Shown: positions 51,801-60,591, numbered from the stretch's first letter. The stretch: 64,000 nucleotides of DNA from CAZODA01 sp964578485 (GCA_964578485.1 CAZODA010000011.1:12057-76056), one strand, 5' to 3'. Translations and numbers: made by a program. Notes: generated from the letters alone by a model not told the origin.

Positions 51801-54284
51801 AGGATTGCTTTCAATGTCATCATATCCAATGTAGTAGTCGCCTTTATTTGTTGGATATTCAAACCAATAATATTCATTATCAGGATTGCTTAGGCCGGTT
51901 AATTCTCTTATATCTATAATAGTTTCTTTATTTGGAAACACTTTTATAATTGAGTCTGTCAAACTCACCTCCTTTTGATAGCCAATTCCATTTCTGTAAA
52001 TATTTGATTCAGGTATATTATCATAAGTAAACCTGTTTAATGCAAGGTTGAACCATTCTATTTTGTTGCTTAAAAGATCCTTTGGAATATCACCTTGTAT
52101 TTCATTGTTTAAAAAATTAAGAACATTAACATTTGCCAGGTTTTGAATATCATTTGGTAAATGTGTAATTAAGTTGTTTGCAAAATTTAACTCATCCAGA
52201 TTATTGAGATAGCAAAGTTCTACTGGGAAGAGTGTTATTTTATTATTTGACATATCAATGGAAACAAGGTTTTTCCAGTTGCCAAAATTTTCTGTTAGCT
52301 TAGTTATGTTGTTATTGGATGCGTTAATTGAACTTAAATCTAATTTACTGATAGAATCCGGTAAATAAGTGAGAAGATTATTTGATACATTAAGTCTTGA
52401 TATTTTGAAATTTCCTATTTCATTAGGAATAGAAGTAAACTTATTATTATAAATATTAAAATAAACAAGACTGTTAGCAAAATTGCCTATTGATGGTGGT
52501 ACTTCTCCTTCTAATTCATTATTCTGAATATTAAAATAGGAAAGTGATGTCAAGTTGCCAATATCTGCAGGTAATATTCCTGTTAATTTGTTATCATATA
52601 ATGATAGCTCAGTAAGTTTGGTCAAGTTTGTAATAGATATCGGTATAGGTCCTGAAATATTGTTAAAATATAAACTTAGTGTTTCTAAATTGCTTAAGTT
52701 CCCAATACTTTCCGGTAACGTAGAGCTTAAATTACTATGGTTTATATTTAAAATTCTTAGTTTATTTAAATTCCCTATACTTTCAGGAATGTTATCTGAA
52801 ATATTATTATTGTTCAAATTAAGAGTTTCTAAACTTTGAAGTTCCCCAATATTGTCAGGTAATTTCCCTTCTATAAGGAAGGAAATATCCAAGGTTTTTA
52901 AATTTCCCAATTCATTGATTTCTTCAGGTAAAGCAGCTTTTGTATCACTATACGAAGAGTTGGTAATGTATAAAGTCTCTAAGTTTTTTAATTGACAAAA
53001 TGGTTTTAAATCTATGTCTTCAATAAAAGCATGTAGAGTGAAATTTTTTAATTCAGACAAGTTAGCTACTTCCGGAGAGATGGAACATTTATAATCGATG
53101 GGATAATCTCTATTGCCGAGTGATATTCCTACAACTCTGCCTTTACTTAAATGAAGGCCCGGCCAACGGGTATATTTTACAGCTTGATCCCATCCAAATA
53201 ACTCATTCAAACCTTTAGATATTTCTATAATAGAGTTAAGATCTGTTTCATTTATATGGAAAGGAGAAGTTGAAACGTAAACAATGCTTGCAATAACAGA
53301 TCTGTAAACTCTTCCTGCATTATCAATAATGGGCAGACCCGGCATTTGGAAATAGCCATTATTAAGACCTCCCCACCCAAAATTTAAGTGATACTTTCCA
53401 TCAACGTCCACACCATCAATAACTAATGCATGACCTGATTCCCCATAAATAGTTATAAAAACAGGACGCTTATTTACAAGTTCATAATAGATATCATCAA
53501 ATTCTGATGAACCTTTATAAGCACTATATTTAAAATAATCTTCAAGAACATATTCATAGTTGCCACGGGTTGGATAGCTGCCCGATATTGCGTAATTCAT
53601 ATTCATTGCAATTCCAAGCTGGCGAGAAAGATTTTTATAATCCTCTTCATTCATAGATTCCCAATTGTAATATGTGTTCTCAAAATCGGAACAAAGCTCT
53701 CCATATTTCGGGTGGGTAAAACAATAAGAACCTTCTCCATACATCGGGTATTGATGATATGCCATTATTTGTGCAAATGCAGTTGCTACACAACCTGAAG
53801 GAGCGTTATCAAATTCACTATGCGAATATTGTCTTAAGGAAATTCCTTTGCTGTCTAACAATGGAGCTATGGGAGGATAGGTGGTTGAACCTTTTAAAAG
53901 ATTTTTTTCAAAGTAAAAATCTTCACTTTCATAAAATTCAATAAGACTTTTGAAACTTGGGGGTGCGTCGTCAATTTCGAGGGTTCCATTTTCGGAATAT
54001 CCAATTATAAAATTCGAATTATCATTGCCCGAGATTAATACAAAACCTCCACTTTGGTTTTGATAAATTGTAAGTTCTTTTTTTGCAAAGGCAGGAGACT
54101 CGTACTTAACTGATAATTTTACTTCGGAAAGGGAGGAGGACTTTAACAATGATTGTTTGAAAAAGTTTTTTGCTCTTTCTGATCGTGTTTGCGAAAAAGA
54201 AGGTTGGGCAAAGAGTAAACCTAAAAGCAGGATTAAGATATTTTTTTTCGAATATGGTATTGATTTATAACAATTGATTTTCAT
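48867..54284 (-). CDS. 1805-residue secreted protein: C10 protease, leucine-rich repeats, ZU5-like and HExxH metalloprotease-like segments
   Basis: After a signal peptide (ending PSFSQ) a propeptide-like region leads to a streptopain/C10 catalytic domain (about 130-340): SGCVATAFAQIMAYHQYP with C165, and GHALVIDGVD with H285, followed by YHLNFGWGG. Residues about 410-745 hold roughly fourteen leucine-rich repeats (for example LPESIGNLSNLETLSLYFNN). About 995-1125 resembles a ZU5 domain (VIPAGFADHDFKLTIS). Residues 1265-1295 contain TLAHEYMHFIQ (H1269, H1273) and FAEAHA (E1291), a gluzincin-like zinc site. No clear type IX sorting domain is seen at the C-terminus. Two different protease sites in one chain are the striking feature. 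Confidence 0.82.
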   Translation of the reverse strand: MKINCYKSIPYSKKNILILLLGLLFAQPSFSQTRSERAKNFFKQSLLKSSSLSEVKLSVKYESPAFAKKELTIYQNQSGGFVLISGNDNSNFIIGYSENGTLEIDDAPPSFKSLIEFYESEDFYFEKNLLKGSTTYPPIAPLLDSKGISLRQYSHSEFDNAPSGCVATAFAQIMAYHQYPMYGEGSYCFTHPKYGELCSDFENTYYNWESMNEEDYKNLSRQLGIAMNMNYAISGSYPTRGNYEYVLEDYFKYSAYKGSSEFDDIYYELVNKRPVFITIYGESGHALVIDGVDVDGKYHLNFGWGGLNNGYFQMPGLPIIDNAGRVYRSVIASIVYVSTSPFHINETDLNSIIEISKGLNELFGWDQAVKYTRWPGLHLSKGRVVGISLGNRDYPIDYKCSISPEVANLSELKNFTLHAFIEDIDLKPFCQLKNLETLYITNSSYSDTKAALPEEINELGNLKTLDISFLIEGKLPDNIGELQSLETLNLNNNNISDNIPESIGNLNKLRILNINHSNLSSTLPESIGNLSNLETLSLYFNNISGPIPISITNLTKLTELSLYDNKLTGILPADIGNLTSLSYFNIQNNELEGEVPPSIGNFANSLVYFNIYNNKFTSIPNEIGNFKISRLNVSNNLLTYLPDSISKLDLSSINASNNNITKLTENFGNWKNLVSIDMSNNKITLFPVELCYLNNLDELNFANNLITHLPNDIQNLANVNVLNFLNNEIQGDIPKDLLSNKIEWFNLALNRFTYDNIPESNIYRNGIGYQKEVSLTDSIIKVFPNKETIIDIRELTGLSNPDNEYYWFEYPTNKGDYYIGYDDIESNPLLKINMLEGDSPKKYYCRILNNSAPTYDFEPGLYFELIRYLESEALTISVMNEKEQLLSLYPESFLLYSDDLIDKTIKDEKVTLVSPFKKRGSINWEISIDKNSWNILSKEMSDIDLYDNVFSLSDDELVINPQQTAWYRCVLQEGNCDPLISEEIKISPYEEELLYEEIINVKNNSLSIIRDSIEVIIPAGFADHDFKLTISKIHDAPEAPEGYKLSSVYDVSTDLQGDFEYPIEIILRNIDVSEIEDFKIPEIKAVYYDETIKEWVEFEYGGVSYKHDGVYFSTHHLTKLGFFEWLKDPQYSHKLESEKVNIIYRYVEGSPEISNYNIYHDTNYKMNNFMPWHNSNCDPDKGGTPLLIQDIAEFMKQIITKFDSLGLNNFQVRKKFTVYVKNTDSGLAGIRGFGEAYGFITAAGYSDAYFYINTLLAIEADVLKKTLAHEYMHFIQSAFVDVKTSNYFFAEAHAPLADRMVWSADEMKDTEPEINLMKARKTIKNLSSIFDLLAKPWDDGSYSFIPLIEKFTVDSYDANISSAFLHYMRTYSKIKLDAAKLLKDAMFYYPLSSSWRTYINSYLDSNHSTTIGDEYDDYIRYILSGDNKNFTLLNTEEGNPFTYLLGNIKSQNKGSYVDKLNWNILDEEYPEEAETIEFNVPYLASKILFLNNNNNKNPLIIEYKRINEVNEYGRVYYGYYNYEDKKVMFEEITDSLNYSILLEAKDHHNSERYNNTSFLLFVNKKCPSIINFDNNFNAKFTIKAMPIINIQDLVIARVGNAPIHIFSNGNKEQFIISGNMNYSSISAFWNFKISNYENYKQLIDNNTVVTEAKFQNSYEVQNGPYLPTSLISNDVWQTIFYNYLTGDLTIIQNNINIQKYGAYTDEKGKEHSEYTHLETHLEQKLELKDVLNFETIEYEALNGSHHDFETINTEHTLEILINMSETFTSIRYDNEGNIIDSGTNSYEYSDFSDPDIKINLKFHYK

Positions 54285-54294
54285 GCTTTTAGTA

Positions 54295-54900
54295 TTAGTG
54301 TATTATATATTTCATTACTTTATGCTCATTGTCCTTTCGAATATAAAGGAAGTAAACACCGGGATGTAAGTTGACAGGAATATTTGTTGATGAGTAAATT
54401 TCATTTTTAAATATTGAAAGCCCGTTCATGTCATATAAACTAATACATAGACAGCTAACAGCTTTTTCGTCAAACTTAACAGTTAGCATCTCTTTTGTTA
54501 AGTATGTATTTATTTCATCAAAAGTAGAATTGTCCCCATAAGAGCTGCTACTTTTATTTTGATCTATAGCAATAGGGATAGATATATTACAGTTGTTTTT
54601 ATCTGATATTAATAGAGAATATGTTTTTCCAATTTCCGGATATAGAATAAAAGATTGTTCAGTACTTAATACCTCATTGTCTTTAAGCCATTTATAAGAG
54701 TATGGTATAGTTCCTCCCCTAATATCATATCCGTATATACTTATTGCAGTTGGCATATTATTTGGCAATGCATCTTCAAAAAGTGTATATCCTTCTATAT
54801 GTGTTTCTGCCTGTTCGGGTAGGGTCATTTTTATTACAGTTTGTCCATAGCTGTTTAATACTATGAACATTATGGAATATATAAACAATAATTGTTTCAT
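54295..54900 (-). CDS. small exported protein with type IX sorting-domain-like C-terminus
   Basis: I place the start at ATG 54900 (201 residues: MKQLLFIYSIMFIVLNSYGQ signal peptide); the frame opens at 55026, inside the preceding gene, without a signal. The middle (about 50-110) looks like a short Ig/PKD-type unit, with IPYSYKWLKDNEVLSTEQSF. The C-terminal 75 residues (LTVKFDEKAVSCLCISLYDM ... GVYFLYIRKD) resemble a sorting domain. It lies 10 bases upstream of the giant protease gene, which lacks such a tail; a partner or escort role is only inference. Confidence 0.68.
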   Translation of the reverse strand: MKQLLFIYSIMFIVLNSYGQTVIKMTLPEQAETHIEGYTLFEDALPNNMPTAISIYGYDIRGGTIPYSYKWLKDNEVLSTEQSFILYPEIGKTYSLLISDKNNCNISIPIAIDQNKSSSSYGDNSTFDEINTYLTKEMLTVKFDEKAVSCLCISLYDMNGLSIFKNEIYSSTNIPVNLHPGVYFLYIRKDNEHKVMKYIIH

Positions 54901-54913
54901 TTTTAAAAATCTT

Positions 54914-56176
54914 TTATAAAGGAAGTATAAATCTAAAACCTGTGTTATTGGCAAAAAAACAAGTGGGTTCATCGGGATGCCCAGCCCCTCCCCAACATCC
55001 TTGAAACCCTGTGGGGTCAATTGCAAATCGGTATTTAATATTTAAATCATAAGTCCATATTGAACCGGCTGTATAATCACCGCCTCGCACTACCTTTTTA
55101 ACTCCGCTAATTGGCCCTTTTGGGTTAATAGTTGTTTCAAACATGTCGCCATTAGGCATTGTGACCAATTCCGGCTTTGTTTCATAAATTTCGCTATGCC
55201 AATTATTACACCATTCACTTACATTACCTGTCATATCATATACTCCTAAAGAGTTGGGCTTTAATGTTGCTACATTTTGTTTTCCTGAGCAATTATGAGA
55301 ATACCATGCTACTTCCTGAAGATCATTGCTTCCCGAAAATTCAAATTCATTTCGGTTTATACCTCCTAAGGCTGCATATTCCCATTCTGCTTCTGTGGGG
55401 AGACGAAAGTTATAATTAAGCTTAGCTTTTAATTTTGGAAGAAATTCATCATTAATTTCGTTCCAGGTTACATAACTTACAGGAAGATTAAGGTTTTTGT
55501 ATTCGACCTCAATTTCTTCTAAGCTTTGTGTATCACTATATTTTTTATAAGGAAGGTCTTTTATTATTTCAAGCCACAATGAGTTTGTAACTTCTGTTTC
55601 ACACATATAGTAAGAATCAAGCATAGCGCTATGTCCCCATCGTGAGCCCGACATATCTGAGTCACCAAGCCAAAAGCTGCCGCCTTCAACATAAACCATT
55701 GAAAATTTGGTTTCACCAACTATGAAATTTATTCTTGGGGCACCTTTTTGCTTTACCTTAATGCTATGGCTTTCTGTACCTGAAACAAATGTGATTGTAG
55801 CCTCTCTTGGGATGTATAGATTTTCATCAACTCCTATTACTAATCCCATTTTGGATTTTTCGCCAACCCAGCTTGCTAAATTAATCCAATCGCAATCTGT
55901 TGTTGCATTCCATTTGTTGTGTGAGTCAATTATGACTAAATATGCATTTTTATTGCTTTTTGAAATAGATATTTCATCAATGTTTTCTGATGGGTTATTT
56001 TTGAAATTTATAAAAAATGTCTTATTAGGGTCTGGTTTATAAGGGTTTTTAGGATCATCGGGATTGACAATTGGATTATTTGGATCATTTGGTTCTTCTT
56101 GAGACTTTTTACATGAAAACAAGAAGTTGCATAAAAGAATTATTAAAATAAAATGAAAAGGTTTTAGTGACTTCAT
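54914..56176 (-). CDS. SUMF1/FGE-like lipoprotein with BACON domain
   Basis: A 420-residue lipoprotein (lipobox NFLFSC, C22) with a proline/asparagine-rich spacer (25-50), a BACON-type beta-sandwich (about 70-148: NKWNATTDCDWINLASW, REATITFVSG) and a formylglycine-generating-enzyme fold (about 155-418: MVYVEGGSFWLGD, NFRLPTEAEWEYAALGG, DMTGNVSEWCNNWH, VVRGGDYTAG). True FGEs carry a cysteine pair shortly after the RGG segment; here that stretch (DYTAGSIWTYDLNIKYR) has none, so it is unlikely to modify sulfatases. It is first in the three-gene operon with the small sorting-domain protein and the giant protease (13- and 10-base gaps). Confidence 0.8.
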   Translation of the reverse strand: MKSLKPFHFILIILLCNFLFSCKKSQEEPNDPNNPIVNPDDPKNPYKPDPNKTFFINFKNNPSENIDEISISKSNKNAYLVIIDSHNKWNATTDCDWINLASWVGEKSKMGLVIGVDENLYIPREATITFVSGTESHSIKVKQKGAPRINFIVGETKFSMVYVEGGSFWLGDSDMSGSRWGHSAMLDSYYMCETEVTNSLWLEIIKDLPYKKYSDTQSLEEIEVEYKNLNLPVSYVTWNEINDEFLPKLKAKLNYNFRLPTEAEWEYAALGGINRNEFEFSGSNDLQEVAWYSHNCSGKQNVATLKPNSLGVYDMTGNVSEWCNNWHSEIYETKPELVTMPNGDMFETTINPKGPISGVKKVVRGGDYTAGSIWTYDLNIKYRFAIDPTGFQGCWGGAGHPDEPTCFFANNTGFRFILPL

Positions 56177-56287
56177 TTTTATTATAGTTTAAAAACAATT
56201 TAGTTCTTTATTGCATACGAGACTCCCTGTCCGGATGTTTAGAAAAACACTAAATTTTTTATTATTTTTTTTGAATGTAAAAAGAAT

Positions 56288-56329
56288 AAAAAAGGGGCTG
56301 TCTCATAAAAAAGACAGCCCCTTTTTTTT
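56288..56329. terminator. strong bidirectional intrinsic terminator
   Basis: GGGGCTGTCT (56294-56303) and AGACAGCCCC (56312-56321) form a perfect 10-bp stem with an 8-base loop, preceded by six A and followed by eight T. It ends the GH43 transcript from the right; the same structure would act on readthrough from the left. Confidence 0.92.
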
Positions 56330-56346
56330 ATTAGCAGTTTAAAAAT

Positions 56347-57312
56347 TTATTTTTTATAATCTACTGTTATTGTTTCTATAGAACCATCGGGAAGGTGGTT
56401 TAAGTCGGCAAATCTGGCACTTCTCAACCAGGTTTTTCCTGATATTTCACTATCATGGAAGAATAGATACCATTTCCCTTTAAATTCTACAATTGAGTGA
56501 TGGGTGGTCCATCCTATAACAGGATTTAGTATGACGCCTTTATAAGTGAATGGTCCATAAGGGTTATCACCAATTGCATAGCAAATTTTATGAGTATTAC
56601 CTGTAGAATAAGTGAAATAATACTTGCCATTGTATTTGTGCAACCACGATGCTTCAAAAAACCGTCTTTCATGATCACCCGCCAAGAGTGGTTTCCCATT
56701 TTCATCAAGAATAACCACGTCTTTTGGTTCTTCGGCAAATTGAAGCATATCATCACTTAGCTTTGCAATTTTTGCACAAAGAGCTGGTTCATTATCGGCC
56801 GGTTCGACACCACATTCAAGTGCTTTATTGTCTCTATAACGTTGTAATTGCCCACCCCAGATTCCTCCGAAATACATATAGTAGTTTCCATCTTCTTCAT
56901 AAATACATGGGTCCATTGAATAACTACCATACATTGGATGAGGTTCTGGAATGAAAGGTCCTTCGGGTTTGTCACTTATTGCAACTCCTATGCGGAAAAT
57001 ATCATTTTTGTCTTTCAATGGAAAATAGAGATAATATTTTCCGTCTTTATGTGCACAATCACTATCCCAAAGCTGGCGTCCTGCCCATGGTATATCTTTT
57101 ACATCTAGGGCTTTGCCATGATCTGTTACTTCACCATCAACATCATCCATTGAGAATACATGATAATCCCTCATATCGAAATGAGATCCAAGGTCATCTT
57201 CCGGAATTCCGGCATCAATATCATGTGATGGATAAATGTAAAGTTTACCGTCAAATACATGTGCTGCCGGATCGGCAATGTACATGTGTTTTACTAAATG
57301 ATCTCTTACCAT
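56347..57312 (-). CDS. cytoplasmic glycoside hydrolase family 43 (xylosidase/arabinofuranosidase-like)
   Basis: A 321-residue five-bladed propeller enzyme without signal peptide, so it acts inside the cell. MYIADPAAHVFDGKLYIYPS gives the catalytic base D14, YSMDPCIYEEDG gives D134, and RRFFEASWLHK gives the acid E220. The first blade pattern is typical of GH43 subfamily 1 enzymes, active on xylo- or arabino-oligosaccharides. It lies 27 bases after the symporter gene and ends at a strong terminator, so the two form an operon: the symporter brings in the oligosaccharide and this enzyme releases the pentose. Confidence 0.9.
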   Translation of the reverse strand: MVRDHLVKHMYIADPAAHVFDGKLYIYPSHDIDAGIPEDDLGSHFDMRDYHVFSMDDVDGEVTDHGKALDVKDIPWAGRQLWDSDCAHKDGKYYLYFPLKDKNDIFRIGVAISDKPEGPFIPEPHPMYGSYSMDPCIYEEDGNYYMYFGGIWGGQLQRYRDNKALECGVEPADNEPALCAKIAKLSDDMLQFAEEPKDVVILDENGKPLLAGDHERRFFEASWLHKYNGKYYFTYSTGNTHKICYAIGDNPYGPFTYKGVILNPVIGWTTHHSIVEFKGKWYLFFHDSEISGKTWLRSARFADLNHLPDGSIETITVDYKK

Positions 57313-57339
57313 ATTAAAGTATATTTTTAAATTAATTAA

Positions 57340-58827
57340 TTATTCAGTTGCCATCATTCTTCTTGCACTAAGTTCTTTTTCAAGCATTATCTCCTTTGAT
57401 TTATCAATTTCATAAAAAAGAAGACAAACAATTGCTACTAAAAAGGTGATGGTAGGATAAATACTCATAGTCATTAAAATACCATTAACTGCTTGTTCCG
57501 ATTGAACAATAATAGCTCCTTCTGCAGGTGGTTGATATCCATAAAATGATAATATTGCAGCAACCAAAGCTCCTCCAATGGCTAATCCGGCCTTTAGTCC
57601 GAATAGCATAGCTGAAAAGATAATTGCTGTTGCACGGCGGTTGTTTTTCCATTCCGACCAGTCGGCGACATCGGCAATCATTGCCCACAACAGTGGAGTT
57701 GTAAGTCCATAAGAAAATCCATGCACAATTTGACAGATATAAACCAGACCAATAGATTTTGGACTAATAAAATAGAACATGAATTGTGCCAATGTTGCAA
57801 CAGTTAATGCTACAATAAATAAGTCTCTTTTTCCAAATTTATCGGCAATTGGTTTTGATAGAGCTATTGCTATTATCATCAAGACAATACCCGAGGCATT
57901 AAAAATTCCAAAGCCTATAGAAGCAGGGTTGTCAGGAAGGCTTACAGGGGTTAGTCCCATGCCGGTGAGACCACTGTTGAGTCCATTTATCATTCCAAAA
58001 AATCCAATTTTCTGTAAGAACTCGTTCAGATCATCTCCACTTAGATAATTCTCAAAATAATAGATATAATTTCCACCTTTGAGAGCAAGGGTGATAAAAA
58101 TAAAGACCGTTACTATCAGCATTATTACCCATGGTTTATTTTTGGATAAATCAAGCAGGTCTTGTTTTACACTTGTTTTTTGCTCAGGTGGCGGGGCGAT
58201 TCTTTCTTTAGTGGTTAAAAAAGTAATGATGAAACAAATAACACCAATAGCTGCAAATATACCCATCACATATTCAAAGCCAACAGCACGATCGCCATCA
58301 CCAACAATTAGAACTAAAGGCAGAAGAATAACCTGTACTATGAATTGTGCAATAGTAACAGCAATAAATCTGTATGAAGAAATACTGTTACGATCGGCCA
58401 TATTACCGGTTAGAACACCACTCAAAGTTGAATAAGGCAAATTGTTTGCTGCATAAACCAATACTAAGAGAATATAGGTTATTAATGCATAGGCAACTCT
58501 CCCTCCCGGGCTGAAATCAGGTGTGCTAAATGCCAGAATTGCTACAGCTCCAAATGGTACTGAAGTCCATAATATCCAGGGGCGGAATTTTCCCCAACGG
58601 GTGTTGGTACGGTCGGCAATTACGCCCATAACAGGGGTAAATAGTGCTCCAACCATTCCTCCTACAAAAATAATGACAGCAGCAATATCTCCCTGTATTT
58701 TAAATACATCGGTATAAAAGTAGGCAAGGAAGGTCATTAAAGTTTGAAAGATCAGGTTAGCTGCAAAGTCTCCAAGACTATAACCAACTTTTTCAAGTAC
58801 AGATATTTTCTGTGTTGTGGTGTTCAT
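57340..58827 (-). CDS. GPH-family sugar:cation symporter
   Basis: A 495-residue transporter with about twelve membrane helices. EKVGYSLGDFAANLIFQ (12-28) and MGVIADRTNTRWGKFRPWIL (62-81) are signatures of the glycoside-pentoside-hexuronide:cation symporters (MFS clan). Such proteins take up xylosides, melibiose or glucuronides; pairing with a cytoplasmic GH43 enzyme makes a xylo- or arabino-oligosaccharide the likely substrate. The palindrome at 58952-58968, about 125 bases upstream of the start, is the probable control site. Confidence 0.9.
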   Translation of the reverse strand: MNTTTQKISVLEKVGYSLGDFAANLIFQTLMTFLAYFYTDVFKIQGDIAAVIIFVGGMVGALFTPVMGVIADRTNTRWGKFRPWILWTSVPFGAVAILAFSTPDFSPGGRVAYALITYILLVLVYAANNLPYSTLSGVLTGNMADRNSISSYRFIAVTIAQFIVQVILLPLVLIVGDGDRAVGFEYVMGIFAAIGVICFIITFLTTKERIAPPPEQKTSVKQDLLDLSKNKPWVIMLIVTVFIFITLALKGGNYIYYFENYLSGDDLNEFLQKIGFFGMINGLNSGLTGMGLTPVSLPDNPASIGFGIFNASGIVLMIIAIALSKPIADKFGKRDLFIVALTVATLAQFMFYFISPKSIGLVYICQIVHGFSYGLTTPLLWAMIADVADWSEWKNNRRATAIIFSAMLFGLKAGLAIGGALVAAILSFYGYQPPAEGAIIVQSEQAVNGILMTMSIYPTITFLVAIVCLLFYEIDKSKEIMLEKELSARRMMATE

Positions 58828-58951
58828 AATATTACAAGGATTAAATTAACTACATTGAACATATCCGAAAACCATCTGTTTGTTATGGTGGAATAGCATG
58901 TTAACAGCAATGTTTAAGTTTTCTCAGATATGTTTTTTTAAAAAATATATA

Positions 58952-58968
58952 TTTGATATAATATCAAA
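58952..58968. promoter_or_regulatory. 17-bp perfect palindrome upstream of symporter-GH43 operon
   Basis: TTTGATAT, A, ATATCAAA is a perfect palindrome in the 316-base gap between hisIE and the symporter gene. It overlaps a - strand TAAATTTG box (58972-58965) that could be the -7 element, so a repressor bound here would block the promoter. No regulator gene is adjacent. Nothing else was recognised in 58828-59143 except a small CTCC/GGAG hairpin near 59035-59048. Confidence 0.5.
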
Positions 58969-59143
58969 TTTAATAGGATATCAATAATTATTAGTAGCAA
59001 CTCAATTTTTTTACACTAAAAAGATGAAAATTTCCTCCTTTAGGAGCTTTTAAAGCATAGAAAACCCTTATAGCAAACATATAATCTTTGTTTTAAAAAG
59101 GATTGCTATGTTATTTGGAAAAGTTTGTTTTGCTATAATCTTT

Positions 59144-59743
59144 TTATTTGTGTCTTTTTTTAAGTTCTTTAATTAAATCTTCAATACCTTGTCCTTCATT
59201 AGTTAACAGAACTATTAAATGATATAAAAGATCAGCTCCTTCATATAAAAAGTTCTCTTTATCACCTGCAACAGCTCCTATTATTGTTTCTACAGCTTCT
59301 TCTCCGACTTTTTGTGCAATTGCCCGTGTCCCTTTATTGAATAAGGAAGTGGTATATGAGCCCTCAGGCATGTCGGTTTTTCTTTTTTCTATAAAATCCT
59401 GCAAATATTTTAAAAAGAGTATTTCTTCAGATTTATTAATCTCATTCCAGCAGGTATCGGCACCGGTATGACAGGTGGGGCCTTGTGGCACACATTTTAT
59501 AAGTAGCGTATCATTGTCACAGTCGGAATTAATTGATACAACGTTTAAAAAATTACCCGATTCTTCTCCCTTTGTCCATAAACGTTGTTTTGAGCGACTG
59601 AAAAATGTTACTTTGTTTTCTTTTTGTGTTTTTTCCAATGCTTCAGCATTCATATAACCCAACATTAAAACAACTCCGGTTGTGCTATCTTGTATAATAG
59701 CAGGTACGAGTCCATCTGTTGATTTTGAAAAATCTATTTTCAT
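59144..59743 (-). CDS. hisIE: bifunctional phosphoribosyl-AMP cyclohydrolase / phosphoribosyl-ATP pyrophosphatase
   Basis: A 199-residue fusion that performs steps 2 and 3 of histidine synthesis. The N-terminal HisI part (1-105) has MLGYMNAEALEKT, SRSKQRLWTKGEESGN and DCDNDTLL with CHTGADTCW as metal and substrate residues. The C-terminal HisE part (about 110-199) has EEAVETIIGA and EGADLLYHLIVLL. It is 51 bases after hisF, last gene of the era-der-hisA-hisF-hisIE set. Confidence 0.96.
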   Translation of the reverse strand: MKIDFSKSTDGLVPAIIQDSTTGVVLMLGYMNAEALEKTQKENKVTFFSRSKQRLWTKGEESGNFLNVVSINSDCDNDTLLIKCVPQGPTCHTGADTCWNEINKSEEILFLKYLQDFIEKRKTDMPEGSYTTSLFNKGTRAIAQKVGEEAVETIIGAVAGDKENFLYEGADLLYHLIVLLTNEGQGIEDLIKELKKRHK

Positions 59744-59794
59744 ATTTTCATATTTGTGAATATAATCGAAATCCTATTGTGTAGTATCGGTTTT

Positions 59795-60553
59795 TTATTT
59801 TACCCTAATACCTTCATTTCGTAAGTATTCTTTTAGTTTAGGTATAGAAATCTCATTAAAATGAAATACGCTGGCTGCTAATGCTGCATCGGCTTTACCT
59901 TTAGTAAAAGCATCTTTAAAATGTTCCATTGTGCCTGCACCTCCCGAAGCAATGACAGGAATTGAAAGTATATTATTTAATTCTGCAAGTGCATCATTGG
60001 CAAAACCTTCTTTTACTCCGTCGTTATCCATACTTGTAAAAAGTATTTCTCCGGCTCCGCGGTCTTCAGCTTCTTTTGCCCATGTAAAAAGCTCTTTATC
60101 AGTAATAACTTTTCCACCGCTAATTGTAACAAGCCAGTTGTTTTTTATATCATTCTTTTTTGCGTCTATTGCTAAAACAATATGCTTACTACCAAGTTTT
60201 TCAGATAAGTCATTGATCAGTTGTGGGTTGCGTACAGCTGCTGAGTTGACACTAATTTTGTTTGCACCCATTTTCAATAAGGTTTCTGCATATCTTAATT
60301 CAGAAATACCCCCGCCAACAGTAAAAGGGATATTAATATGATTTGCAATGCGATCAACAAGATTTAAAAATATATCGCGTCCTTCAATTGAGGCATTAAT
60401 ATCTAAAAGAACAAGTTCATCGGCACCCTGTTTTGCATATATTTCTGCCAATTCAACAGGATCACCAACTTTTTTTAGCTTTACAAAATTAACTCCCTTA
60501 ACTGTCATGCCTTTTCTAATGTCAAGACAAGGTATTATACGTTTAGTAAGCAT
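59795..60553 (-). CDS. hisF: imidazole glycerol phosphate synthase, cyclase subunit
   Basis: A 252-residue TIM barrel. RIIPCLDIRKGMTVKGVNF (5-23) carries the catalytic aspartate (D11), IPFTVGGGISEL the phosphate loop, and VIASGGAGTMEHF the second phosphate site with the second catalytic aspartate nearby (FTSMDNDGVKEGF). It acts with the glutaminase HisH, whose gene is not in this window. It lies 38 bases after hisA. Confidence 0.97.
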   Translation of the reverse strand: MLTKRIIPCLDIRKGMTVKGVNFVKLKKVGDPVELAEIYAKQGADELVLLDINASIEGRDIFLNLVDRIANHINIPFTVGGGISELRYAETLLKMGANKISVNSAAVRNPQLINDLSEKLGSKHIVLAIDAKKNDIKNNWLVTISGGKVITDKELFTWAKEAEDRGAGEILFTSMDNDGVKEGFANDALAELNNILSIPVIASGGAGTMEHFKDAFTKGKADAALAASVFHFNEISIPKLKEYLRNEGIRVK

Positions 60554-60591
60554 TAAATTATATTATTGATATTAAAATATAGACAGCAAAT

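Noticed and set aside
54914..56176. Active formylglycine-generating enzyme
   Set aside because: The stretch after the RGG motif lacks the catalytic cysteine pair, and no sulfatase gene is in the window.
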